A stretch of DNA of 8,969 bases from Candidatus Rifleibacteriota bacterium (lineage in GTDB: Bacteria; Riflebacteria; Ozemobacteria; Ozemobacterales; Ozemobacteraceae): assembly GCA_017526725.1 (NCBI GenBank), contig JAFXRA010000080.1, positions 1 to 8,969 of the forward strand. Reading direction: 5' to 3'. Under the pieces are notes generated by a model. The model worked only from the letters and a program-made list of their open reading frames with translations. It was not told the origin of the DNA and did not search any database. This document shows, one piece after another, positions 1 through 7,610 of the stretch (position 1 is its first letter; every line of letters starts with the position of its first letter). A program made the translations under genes and the position numbers.

Positions 1-460
1 CACCAGTTGGTTCATTAGTTAAAACAATAGTGTAATCCTCTGCATCAAGCCATTCAGTCAATCTATGAAAAGTTACGTTTACAGATAAAATACCATTTTC
101 ACCTATATCAGGCTTATCGATATTGGTTAATAAAACATCACAATAAAATGGATTAATATCATTCGGCGTAAGCTGAAAGAACATTAAGGGCTTGAACTTT
201 ACAAATCCAATAAAATCACGATAATCCTGGTAAATGTCGCCAGCATCCTGATTTCGATAAAATAAAAGTTGGCCAGTGATGTCAGTCAGGTCAAACTGTT
301 GTGACATAACCAGCTCACTGTTACCAACTTTTATCGTTTCATATTCTCTTCTAAAACCAAATCCCTGAGGTCTAGAAAATAATAATTTTGAGTTGTCTTC
401 TGTAAAGTCGTATCTTTGGCCTAAAGAATTTATAAGCCAGTGCTTACGATACTCTGCCAT
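1..460 (-). CDS. Distal tail protein (Dit-like), N-terminal part; runs off the left edge
   Basis: I translated this open frame by hand from an ATG at 460; it stays open for 153 codons to the window edge, so the C-terminus is missing. The product starts MAEYRKHWLINSLGQRYDF and continues with a PQGFGF motif near residue 31. This is the pattern of siphophage distal tail proteins, whose N-terminal domain forms the ring joining the tail tube to the tip complex. It continues with mixed beta-type sequence. The start is well supported: a near-perfect AAGGAGGT lies six bases upstream and overlaps the stop codon of the tape measure gene. A position directly after the tape measure gene is the usual place for Dit in siphophages. 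Tail-tip, tail-associated lysin or receptor-binding genes would be expected beyond the left edge. The family call rests on motif recognition and gene order; whether extra carbohydrate-binding domains follow cannot be seen. Confidence 0.8.
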   Translation of the reverse strand, partial: MAEYRKHWLINSLGQRYDFTEDNSKLLFSRPQGFGFRREYETIKVGNSELVMSQQFDLTDITGQLLFYRNQDAGDIYQDYRDFIGFVKFKPLMFFQLTPNDINPFYCDVLLTNIDKPDIGENGILSVNVTFHRLTEWLDAEDYTIVLTNEPTG

Positions 461-466
461 AAAGTT

Positions 467-475
467 ACCTCCTTA
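467..475 (-). promoter_or_regulatory. Ribosome binding site of the Dit-like gene overlapping the tape measure stop codon
   Basis: The sense strand reads TAAGGAGGT, in which TAA is the tape measure stop codon. The AAGGAGGT Shine-Dalgarno core is followed by six bases and the ATG at 460. It fixes the Dit-like start and suggests translational coupling between the two genes. Confidence 0.8.
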
Positions 476-3400
476 GAATCGTTTACCTAGTTCCTCATTA
501 ATATCGTCAACAATCCATGAACTCCATGAGCGGACTGTTTCACGAGTAATTTGGCCATGAGTATTGACATTAAATGTCGGATTAATATTAAATGTATTAT
601 TGCCTCTTAAATTTTCACTATTTTGATTTTTGTCTGCTAAACTGCCAAAGCTACTAGCTGCAAATGCAGCATTGTATGAAGCTCCAGAGTCTAACATACT
701 CGAAAGCATAGATGCGCCATTGGCAATGTTTGACAGATCTAAAACTGGAGTGATGACCGGATCTATTCCGGTTTCTAGAATTTCATCAGCCATGTCGGAA
801 GCTGTAGAAATAGCTTTAACAACTTGTTCACCTAAATCAAAACCAGATTTTTTTATTGGTTCAGACATAGCTAATATACCGTTTACCAAACCTTGCCCTA
901 TAAATTTACCAATGGCATAAGTAGCTTTTGAAGGTGATTGTACTTTAGCGCCATCCGCAGTTGCTTGTGTTGTCATTTGACCAAATGCAAAATAAGCATT
1001 ATACGTATCCTGCCAATTCTGAGAATCTGGTGCAACTGCATTTATAATACCTTGAACGTTATTAGTACCAACACCAAGATACCCTAAATAATCTTCTAAT
1101 GACGCTTTTGTATTTTCAGACATTGTTTCAGCAGCATCTGTCACTTTCTTTTCATTATCAGATATTGCTTGAGCCTGAGCATCTACCATTGATTCACCAC
1201 TTGATTCACCACGTTCAGCAAAGAATTGATCAATCTCTTCTTGTTGAGAATTTCCAGTGATCCAATCAAGCAACCCATGAGTAAATGAAGTTCCTAATGC
1301 CCATAAACCTTCGATTAGTCCTTCAATCAAAGCAGCTGCTATATTACCCAAAGCATCTCCAATTGCATACGCATTATCGCGGATGCCTTCAGCAACGCCA
1401 TTTAAGAATGAAACTAATATAGCAAACATACTTATAATCATATACGGTACTGAATATGCTATACCTTCTAACATTTTTGGAATAAATGTTAATATTGCAG
1501 TTACTAAACCTTCAACAAATGCTGGTGCAATTGCTAATAAAGATTCAAACGCCATAACTAGTACTCTTTGTATACCCTCGCCAACTTCAACAGCTTGAGT
1601 TGACAAAAGCATTAATAAAGGAAGCATCTTTTCAATACCGATACCAACCATCATTACTGCAGCACCTAGTGAAGCAAAAACTGCCGCAAAAGCTAATAAG
1701 CCTAAGAAGCCTACTCCTGTATTACCAACCAGTGTAGAAATGCCTCCTATAACTATCATTAATGCTGTTATAGCGCCTATTGCGCTCATTAAATTGTTAA
1801 TCGGAATCAACGAAATCATTTGTATTGCAAACGATAAAGCTATCAATGATGCACTAAATACTGCCATGGCTCCTGAAATTAGCAGCATATCTGTTCCGCC
1901 AATAGTCGATAAGCCTCTCATAAAAATAAAAATAGTTGTTAACAGAATAGCTATTGACCCTAAAGATGCAATTAAACCTTCTGCATTAATATTAGATAAT
2001 TTCTTTACTGCTGTGGTTATTGCAATCAGCGCAACTCCAAATATAAGCATCGACGCAGAAATTTTATTTAAACTCTTATTATTAGTTAAGCCAGATTCAA
2101 TAGTAGAAAGACCTCTCATGAATAAATAAATAGCTACCATTAATACCGATATTCCACTTAAAGCGATTGCCATCCCTTCGGCAGGAATCGTTGATAACCA
2201 TTTTACTGCGGCTGCAATTACTAATAATCCAGCTCCAATTTTTATTATTGACTTACCTAAATTTACAAATATCTTACCTTTTTCATCAGAAATTGAATAT
2301 TTGGTTACCAAAACCGCAAATGCTCCAATTGCTGTAATTATTGATGCTACAACTGCTACGCCGTTCCATAATTCAGCCATTGGAATTGAAGAAAGCATTT
2401 TCAAAGCGCCCGCAATGGTGATTAATCCAATCCCCATAGAAATGACCATTCCGCCAATTCCTTTTAATGCTCCACCAGTTTGCGAATTCGCTGTTTTTTG
2501 GCCAAATAAACCTTTTTTAATGGTAATATTCCTTTGCTCAAGTGCATTTATACTTTCAATAAATTTATACACAAATAGCATCATCAACGATAAAGCTGTT
2601 AACCCTGCCATTAATTGCGTAGGATCGATACCACTTATTAATTTTAAAGCACCAGAAATTGCCACCATACCCAATGAAATTGCCATAATATTGACAGCTG
2701 TGTCAGCAACTGTAAACATTTGAGTAAAGTTATTTATAGTAGAAAATATACCCATCTTGCCAGCGCCGGTTGTTGGGAGTGTTTTTACTTTATTTCTAGA
2801 TAGCTTGTCTATAAATAAAAGTAATGCTCCAAATACCATACCAATACCGGCAATTGCTTTTAAGGCCTTGTTTAAATCGCCTTGATTTATAGATGCAATG
2901 ACCCAAATAGCGCCAGCAATTGCTAGCATTCCATATGCTACTTGCCTAATACTCGAAGCAAATGCTTCATTCCACATTCCACTCGCATAATCAGCTATTG
3001 TTCCAATGGAATCTTTTATAGTGCCAAATACAGTCTTTATAGACTCTAATACTTTTCCAGGAGCTGCAAAAATGTTTTTTAGCACTTTAAAATTATTAGC
3101 TAAACCACCAATTCTTTCATTATTCCATTTAATATCAAAGAATTTTTGTATAGCCATCGTCCAAGCAACCAAACCTCCAATGTTTAAATTGCTTTCTCCG
3201 ATAACTGAATTTAGACCTTTTGTTAATTTTAAAAATGTATTTTGCACAAAGTCCCATGCTTTTCCAACAAAATTGCCTAAATTGTCTATTATGGATGACG
3301 AACCTTTGACAAAATCTCTGATTCTTTCAAATATTTTTGTTAATCTATCGATAAAAGCGCCCAATATAGCTGCTGGGCCGTTAGCAGTATTAAGTTTTAC

Positions 3401-5473
3401 GGAATCAGAAAAACCATCAGCAATACTACTAAATAATTCTCTTACCCAATGAACAACTGTGGCTAAAATATCTATTATTGGTTTTAAAAGTTTCACAATA
3501 CTTGCTAACATACTTCTGAATCTAATAAGCCCTTTGCTATTAGCAGTATTAGAAACTTTAAATAAACTATCTGAAACGTCTTCAAACAAACCAAGAATAT
3601 CTTTTATTATCGGCCGTATTTCTCTACTTAAAGGAACTACAAAATCTGTAAAAAGAATTTTTATCGCATTAGCCAAAACAGATATTGGAGATATGAAACC
3701 TTTTACCATATCTTTTAACTGGCTAAGTTGGCTTTCACCTAATGATATAAAATCAATAAAATTTTCAAAACTCTTAGTTATATCTATCAAATGAGAAGGC
3801 ATTATTTCTGCAAATACTTCAGACCATGCTTCTCTGAACGCATTTATAATATTCGTAATATTTTCCAAACCTTTAGTAATACTTTCAATAAAGATCTGAT
3901 ACCCTGTTCGAGTATCTACATTTTTCTTTATTGCATTACTTAAAGCTTCTATCTCATTCAATGATAAACCTAACTCTTGATTCCATCTAGTTACATCCGG
4001 TATCATGCTGTAATATTTGGAAAGTTCTTCTCGATTTTTCTTCCAAACATCCACAATCGTTTTATCATCACCTGAATCAATAGCTGCATAAAGTTCCTCT
4101 ACAGCGGTTTTTTCTTTTTCTAATTGTGAAATAAAATCCGAAACATCGACACCATGTGATGCGTTTTTATTTAAAATTTCAATTCGCTCATTAATCTTAC
4201 TTATCAAAGAAGGAGATTCATGCCATGATTCCAGTAAAATATTACGTACATCACCAGTAGACGCGAACCATTCCCACATTTCATTGGCTAATGAAGTCCA
4301 TAACACCTTTGCTTCTTCGTAATTACCAAATAGTAATTCGAATGTTCTGCTCCATTTTGAAGAAACAGCGTCCTTTACAGATTGTATTGCTTGCTCAAAT
4401 GAAATTGCTTCTTGAGCTCTCATAAAAGCAGCTAAAGATTTTGGTATTTCTTTTCCAGCTTTGGTGTATTCTTCAGTTAAAGATGCAATTGCTTCAGAAG
4501 CGGTGTCGAATTCACCTCTATTAACCATGTCATAAATACGATCTACTGTATCTGAATAGCTGTCTAACGCGTTTATAATAACTTCAGAAGTCGCCCATTG
4601 CCCTTTTTTAAAGGCGTCACCTATATTTGCTATTGTAACTTCTAAGCCTGATTTTCCTCCACCTTTGCTAGTTGTAAAATATAAGGCTTTGCCGGTTTTA
4701 TCAATTTCTTTTCTAAGTGTTCCAACTTCAACTGCCGCATCAATTAGCGATTGCTTGAATCGCTCTGAATTAGTTATTCCCGAAGTTTTTAATTGGTTGT
4801 TCCAAACGCTCAGGCTCATATACCCACTACCTATTGCTTTTGAAAAACCATCAAACGCGGAACCCGCTTTTTCTGTAGAAACACCCGCATCCGCACACGC
4901 ATTAGAAATACCTACAATTGCTTGAGTAGCTTCATCCAAATCAATACCGGCAGAAGTAAAACTACCAATTGCATTAGTCATCTGAGAAATATTATATGAG
5001 GTTTCATCAGTATACCACTGAAGTTTGCCAATTCTATCGGTAATGCCCTCAATATCGTATACTTCGCCCGTTATTGGATTTTTCTTACCAGCAACAGCTG
5101 ACATAATAGTTTGCTGTGAAGCAATAGCATCTGCGTATTTCTGCCAAGCGTTAGTTATTTGATCAATACTTAAACTTTTTACAAGTCGTATACCTAAATC
5201 ACTCGCTTTTTGCCCAATATTTATCAAAGCGCCAAGAGCAATTTGCTCGAATGTTCCCATTGAGTCTGTTATGCTTTGAACAGATCTTGTTATCGGATCT
5301 AAATCAAATCTCATAGCGCTTCTTTCAATTGCGCTCAGCCCACTCTGAAATGCATTTGGATCTACAGCGTCATTTAATTTTTCTAATGTATTAATACTCT
5401 GCTTAGCATTACGCTCAAAATCCTGGTTATTGAATGTCATTTGGACTATTCGTTCATCAATACTTCTAGCCAT
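473..5473 (-). CDS. Tail tape measure protein, 1666 residues
   Basis: This is the scaffold that sets tail length and is probably released on DNA ejection. The call rests on its size, on its position between chaperone and Dit-like genes, and on sequence. Residues about 115-250 resemble the phage tape-measure N-terminal domain, with a small-residue and Asp/Ala-rich helical pattern around FTSAGIDLDEATQAI. A motif at 374-392, WSRTFELLFGNYEEAKVLW, is one I recognise from Firmicutes tape measures. A helical region follows to about 830. Residues about 842-1250 hold six divergent hydrophobic repeats (annotated separately), and hydrophobic helices continue to about 1400. An SPSK motif at 1513-1516 followed by an IGKFIGQGLVNGI-type stretch is typical of tape measure C-termini. 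The start is supported by GGGAGGAG seven bases upstream; the ATG overlaps the end of the preceding gene by eight bases. I see no lysozyme, NlpC/P60 or other catalytic motif. At about 0.15 nm per helical residue the length implies a tail of up to roughly 250 nm. Confidence 0.95.
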   Translation of the reverse strand: MARSIDERIVQMTFNNQDFERNAKQSINTLEKLNDAVDPNAFQSGLSAIERSAMRFDLDPITRSVQSITDSMGTFEQIALGALINIGQKASDLGIRLVKSLSIDQITNAWQKYADAIASQQTIMSAVAGKKNPITGEVYDIEGITDRIGKLQWYTDETSYNISQMTNAIGSFTSAGIDLDEATQAIVGISNACADAGVSTEKAGSAFDGFSKAIGSGYMSLSVWNNQLKTSGITNSERFKQSLIDAAVEVGTLRKEIDKTGKALYFTTSKGGGKSGLEVTIANIGDAFKKGQWATSEVIINALDSYSDTVDRIYDMVNRGEFDTASEAIASLTEEYTKAGKEIPKSLAAFMRAQEAISFEQAIQSVKDAVSSKWSRTFELLFGNYEEAKVLWTSLANEMWEWFASTGDVRNILLESWHESPSLISKINERIEILNKNASHGVDVSDFISQLEKEKTAVEELYAAIDSGDDKTIVDVWKKNREELSKYYSMIPDVTRWNQELGLSLNEIEALSNAIKKNVDTRTGYQIFIESITKGLENITNIINAFREAWSEVFAEIMPSHLIDITKSFENFIDFISLGESQLSQLKDMVKGFISPISVLANAIKILFTDFVVPLSREIRPIIKDILGLFEDVSDSLFKVSNTANSKGLIRFRSMLASIVKLLKPIIDILATVVHWVRELFSSIADGFSDSVKLNTANGPAAILGAFIDRLTKIFERIRDFVKGSSSIIDNLGNFVGKAWDFVQNTFLKLTKGLNSVIGESNLNIGGLVAWTMAIQKFFDIKWNNERIGGLANNFKVLKNIFAAPGKVLESIKTVFGTIKDSIGTIADYASGMWNEAFASSIRQVAYGMLAIAGAIWVIASINQGDLNKALKAIAGIGMVFGALLLFIDKLSRNKVKTLPTTGAGKMGIFSTINNFTQMFTVADTAVNIMAISLGMVAISGALKLISGIDPTQLMAGLTALSLMMLFVYKFIESINALEQRNITIKKGLFGQKTANSQTGGALKGIGGMVISMGIGLITIAGALKMLSSIPMAELWNGVAVVASIITAIGAFAVLVTKYSISDEKGKIFVNLGKSIIKIGAGLLVIAAAVKWLSTIPAEGMAIALSGISVLMVAIYLFMRGLSTIESGLTNNKSLNKISASMLIFGVALIAITTAVKKLSNINAEGLIASLGSIAILLTTIFIFMRGLSTIGGTDMLLISGAMAVFSASLIALSFAIQMISLIPINNLMSAIGAITALMIVIGGISTLVGNTGVGFLGLLAFAAVFASLGAAVMMVGIGIEKMLPLLMLLSTQAVEVGEGIQRVLVMAFESLLAIAPAFVEGLVTAILTFIPKMLEGIAYSVPYMIISMFAILVSFLNGVAEGIRDNAYAIGDALGNIAAALIEGLIEGLWALGTSFTHGLLDWITGNSQQEEIDQFFAERGESSGESMVDAQAQAISDNEKKVTDAAETMSENTKASLEDYLGYLGVGTNNVQGIINAVAPDSQNWQDTYNAYFAFGQMTTQATADGAKVQSPSKATYAIGKFIGQGLVNGILAMSEPIKKSGFDLGEQVVKAISTASDMADEILETGIDPVITPVLDLSNIANGASMLSSMLDSGASYNAAFAASSFGSLADKNQNSENLRGNNTFNINPTFNVNTHGQITRETVRSWSSWIVDDINEELGKRF
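1724..2950 (-). repeat. Six tandem divergent hydrophobic repeats within the tape measure protein (residues about 842-1250)
   Basis: Each unit appears to be a hydrophobic helix ending in a K-x-L-S-x-I-like turn, then a second hydrophobic helix that often ends in an F-M-R-G-L-S-T-I-like segment. The turns read IASINQGDL, LISGIDPTQL, MLSSIPMAEL, WLSTIPAEGM, KLSNINAEGL and MISLIPINNL. I placed equivalent residues at 860, 947, 1028, 1094, 1160 and 1221, giving spacings of 87, 81, 66, 66 and 61. Units 4 and 5 are most alike, sharing FMRGLSTI after the second helix and a short DNA identity there. The rest has diverged at DNA level, so this is an old protein repeat, not a recent duplication. The likely role is filling the tube lumen or crossing the host membrane during ejection; that is inference. 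Confidence 0.8.
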
Positions 5474-5843
5474 TCACTAACTCCTCCCAAGCGTCTTCCG
5501 CTATAGCATGAAACACCGGACGTAAAGCCGGGTTTATAAAATCTAGCCCTTCAAAATACTCGCCATTTTGAAAAGCATGCCCATATTGAATAAGTATGGC
5601 GATTGGTATTCCTTGATTTTGGTTTGAATTAAACCATTCGATTTTAGCACCATCCCGATAGTGCGTAACTTTGTAATACCATGATTCTGCAGTTTTGCCA
5701 GTATCTCTAGGGGTAGCGTCAGCTAAAACTTCTACACCTTTTCTGCCATATTTATCCAGTTCACCAAGTTTCGCATATTCAAGAGCTCTTTCTAAAAATC
5801 GATTCGTTCTAGACCAATCTCCTTTTACGGAAAACTTAATCAT
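5466..5843 (-). CDS. HK97 gp10-like phage protein
   Basis: This small protein of 125 residues has features of the HK97 gp10 family. The motif ATPRDTGKTAESW lies around residues 43-55, a QYGH motif follows in the second half, and a DFINPALRPVF stretch lies near the C-terminus. Family members are usually annotated as head-tail joining or tail completion proteins. Here the gene lies between the second chaperone gene, six bases upstream, and the tape measure gene, which it overlaps by eight bases. A role in tail assembly or at the tail end is therefore as plausible as a role at the neck. The ATG at 5843 has only a modest AGAGGGT ribosome binding site, so some coupling to the preceding gene is likely. 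The family call is fairly secure; the exact function is not. Confidence 0.75.
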   Translation of the reverse strand: MIKFSVKGDWSRTNRFLERALEYAKLGELDKYGRKGVEVLADATPRDTGKTAESWYYKVTHYRDGAKIEWFNSNQNQGIPIAILIQYGHAFQNGEYFEGLDFINPALRPVFHAIAEDAWEELVNG

Positions 5844-5849
5844 AACAAA

Positions 5850-6395
5850 TTACCCTCTACTGTTTAATTGTGCTCTTCTTTGCATATTTAGTGCTTTGTA
5901 TCTGGATACCGTTTCTCTTTGTGACATCTTCTTTGACGGAGCGTTCTTTTCTGAACAAACTCTAATTAAAGTTAAAAGTCTATTTAAATGCCATTTTTGG
6001 CATTCAAATGGAATATTTAATGTAATCATCCAATAATAAATGATTTCATTAGTTACTATTTTTTCAGAACCACTTTTATCTTGCTTTGAAAATGTAGTAG
6101 CTGTCATAGGATCTTCAATATATGCAACGATCTTATTAAAAACCGAAGATGGCATATATTCAAAAACTTTTGAGTCTACGCCAGATGTTAAACACATACA
6201 TTTTATGTAATCCAATAACTCTTCCTGAGTTTTATTTTCATTTTTACTCAAAAAAGGTTTTTTCCAACGAGCTTCCCATTTCGACAATGAAATTAAAGAG
6301 TGTTCTAATTGAATACGCGTTTCTGGTATATATTCAACAAATTTATTAGTTTTCTCATCAAAACCTTCTACTGAAGGAATTGTAATATCCAGCAT
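5850..6395 (-). CDS. Second tail assembly chaperone-like protein (T-type position)
   Basis: This 181-residue protein starts MLDITIPSVEGFDEKTNKF. It contains a central stretch QLEHSLISLSKWEARWKKPF, a DYIKCM motif, and a strongly conserved-looking segment WMITLNIPFECQKWHLNRL towards the C-terminus. It ends in a basic tail (NMQRRAQLNSRG). I recognise this as a common Firmicutes siphophage protein encoded just after the G-like chaperone. By position it should help load tube subunits on the tape measure, like the T part of lambda gpGT. It is in the same frame as the preceding gene, separated by a TAA stop and two codons. Its own start is backed only by a weak AAGG ten bases upstream, so reinitiation or coupling is likely. 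There are no membrane segments. The chaperone role is inferred from gene order; the gene itself is certain. Confidence 0.75.
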   Translation of the reverse strand: MLDITIPSVEGFDEKTNKFVEYIPETRIQLEHSLISLSKWEARWKKPFLSKNENKTQEELLDYIKCMCLTSGVDSKVFEYMPSSVFNKIVAYIEDPMTATTFSKQDKSGSEKIVTNEIIYYWMITLNIPFECQKWHLNRLLTLIRVCSEKNAPSKKMSQRETVSRYKALNMQRRAQLNSRG

Positions 6396-6401
6396 TAATA
6401 T

Positions 6402-6815
6402 TTAACCTTGCTGAACATTTACTTCTTCACGCATATTCTTTTCTATTTCAGCTCGCATATCTGAAGGCATAATTCCTGTGAAAAAAGCAATAGCCGCTTC
6501 AGGAGTTGAAAATATCTCCATAAACAAGTCACTGTATGCTTCTGTGCATTCAAATTTATGTGAAATCTCGTCAGACTTAAGCAAAACTTTCCCATCATCA
6601 GATTTCTCACCGTATGCTTTACGCAATATTGTTTTTAGCATTTTTACAATTTCTGGAGCGTTCTGTTCTTGAATAATTCTTTTCAAAAACTTATCCAAAC
6701 CGCCGTCTTGTGAAAGACCCATTTCGACTAGTTCAGCTTTACTCAAGTTAAAATAGAATTCTTCCTCTCTCTTGTTCCCGTCGTAATCTTCATATTTTAT
6801 AGTTTTCTTTAACAT
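6402..6815 (-). CDS. Tail assembly chaperone (G-like)
   Basis: This 137-residue acidic protein begins MLKKTIKYEDYDGNKREEEF. It has an FNLSKAELVEM segment, a YGEKSDDGK motif in the middle, and an EAYSDLFMEIF stretch followed by AAIAFFTGIMP near the C-terminus. Together these match the G-type tail assembly chaperones of Firmicutes siphophages. Such proteins bind the tape measure protein and keep it soluble before the tube polymerises around it. The start at 6815 is supported by AAGGAGT eight bases upstream. The gene is the first after the terminator that follows the tail tube gene, so its expression should be lower than that of the tube protein, unless the promoter-like sequence in the gap is active. 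I found no obvious slippery heptamer near its 3' end. Confidence 0.82.
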   Translation of the reverse strand: MLKKTIKYEDYDGNKREEEFYFNLSKAELVEMGLSQDGGLDKFLKRIIQEQNAPEIVKMLKTILRKAYGEKSDDGKVLLKSDEISHKFECTEAYSDLFMEIFSTPEAAIAFFTGIMPSDMRAEIEKNMREEVNVQQG

Positions 6816-6843
6816 TCCGAATTACTCCTTTCATTGAATTTGG

Positions 6844-6872
6844 AATATAAAAGAGCCTCCCAGTATTTTAAA
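6844..6872 (-). promoter_or_regulatory. Weak promoter-like sequence overlapping the terminator
   Basis: On the sense strand TTTAAA (6867-6872, in the hairpin loop) is followed by exactly 17 bases and TATATT (6844-6849, at the end of the T-tract). These match 4 of 6 and 5 of 6 bases of the TTGACA and TATAAT consensus. Transcription would begin just ahead of the chaperone ribosome binding site at 6824-6830. Such matches are common by chance in A+T-rich DNA, so this is speculative. Confidence 0.2.
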
Positions 6873-6885
6873 CCGAGAGACTCTT
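6845..6885 (-). terminator. Intrinsic terminator after the major tail tube gene
   Basis: On the sense strand a 13-base-pair stem with three G-T wobble pairs is formed by AAGAGTCTCTCGG (6873-6885) and CTGGGAGGCTCTT (6851-6863). The loop is nine bases (TTTAAAATA). The stem ends in a T-rich run, TTTTATATT. It starts ten bases after the tail tube stop codon. This is a typical Rho-independent terminator in form, though the wobble pairs and interrupted T-tract suggest partial termination. It probably lowers expression of the downstream chaperone and tape measure genes relative to the tube protein. Confidence 0.65.
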
Positions 6886-6895
6886 AATAAGATTT

Positions 6896-7591
6896 CTAGC
6901 TTGGGAATGCGTGATTCTCAAACAAATAATTGATTTCATCTGGTAAAGGCAGTCTAGCTATTGTGCCTTCTGTCTGCCCAGAAGCATCTGTGCCATATAA
7001 AGCATTTTCCAGAGTTGCTAAATCGGTAAGACCATTGGTATCTAACTTGGTTTTATCAATTTCCAATACACAAGTAGGCTTAAAGCCTGTTACTGGTACT
7101 GGAGTACAAGAAATTTCCCAAGACATTTCAACGGCTGATGGTGAGTCATTTACTGTATCATGAGTTTCAGAAGATGGCTTTGCTTTACAGCCATAAACTA
7201 AATGTAATTTATAACCATAAGCATCACCAGCAGTATCATTACCAACTTTTGTTCTGTAGCTGAACCCAAATACTTTACGTTCCTGCTGGGCAATTGTAAC
7301 GCCACTAGCTAATTCAGCTTCGCCATTGCATTCTGCAAAGTCATCCGGATATGTATAAGCTCTGATAGTTCCACCGTACTCTTCTGCTGACAGCATTGTC
7401 GCATAGTTGATGTTATCAGCCCATAATTTTGTTGGTTCAGCACCTGATGGGCTCTCGTCGAAACCTAACAAACCATTCCAAGCTACGCCTTTAGAATATT
7501 TATTATTCGTATCAACGAGGTAAAGAACTGCATGATCCGCACCAGTTTCGTAAACTTTCTCACCAACCTGGTCCCATACTAATTTTGCCAT
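6896..7591 (-). CDS. Major tail tube protein
   Basis: This 231-residue protein forms the stacked rings of the tail tube, so it should be among the most abundant late products. It begins MAKLVWDQVGEKVYETGADH and contains features I recognise from Firmicutes siphophage tube proteins. These are VAWNG near residue 38, ESPSGAEPTKLWADNINY around 47-64, YPDDFAECNGEAELASGV, a YGYKLHLVYG strand, and a C-terminal LPLPDEI segment. Predicted content is mostly beta, with no membrane segment. The frame is open further upstream to an ATG at 7657, but I chose the ATG at 7591. It has a GGAGG ribosome binding site nine bases upstream, and the longer form would overlap the preceding gene by 47 bases and add an atypical N-terminus. 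A terminator hairpin follows the stop codon. With no sheath gene beside it, the tail is of the non-contractile type. Confidence 0.9.
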   Translation of the reverse strand: MAKLVWDQVGEKVYETGADHAVLYLVDTNNKYSKGVAWNGLLGFDESPSGAEPTKLWADNINYATMLSAEEYGGTIRAYTYPDDFAECNGEAELASGVTIAQQERKVFGFSYRTKVGNDTAGDAYGYKLHLVYGCKAKPSSETHDTVNDSPSAVEMSWEISCTPVPVTGFKPTCVLEIDKTKLDTNGLTDLATLENALYGTDASGQTEGTIARLPLPDEINYLFENHAFPS

Positions 7592-7600
7592 GTATTCATT

Positions 7601-7605
7601 CCTCC
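7601..7605 (-). promoter_or_regulatory. Ribosome binding site that fixes the tail tube start
   Basis: The sense strand has GGAGG, followed by nine bases and the ATG at 7591. It lies just downstream of the stop codon of the preceding gene (7611-7613). It supports the shorter 231-residue tube protein over a 253-residue version starting at 7657. Confidence 0.8.
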
Positions 7606-7610
7606 ATAAA

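Noticed and set aside
630..4925. Several plus-strand open frames of 60-150 codons lying inside the tape measure gene (for example 3006-3452, 2301-2723, 1740-2129)
   Set aside because: They are antisense to a continuous 1666-codon gene with recognisable motifs. Their products read as the reverse of hydrophobic helices (Ile/Pro/Ala/Asn-rich) and match no family I know.
5695..6036. Plus-strand open frame of 113 codons
   Set aside because: It is antisense to two well-supported genes, spans their junction, and its product has no recognisable domain.
6402..6450. Programmed frameshift site at the end of the G-like chaperone gene
   Set aside because: No X-XXY-YYZ slippery heptamer is apparent, and the next gene is in the same frame, so a shift would not produce a fusion.
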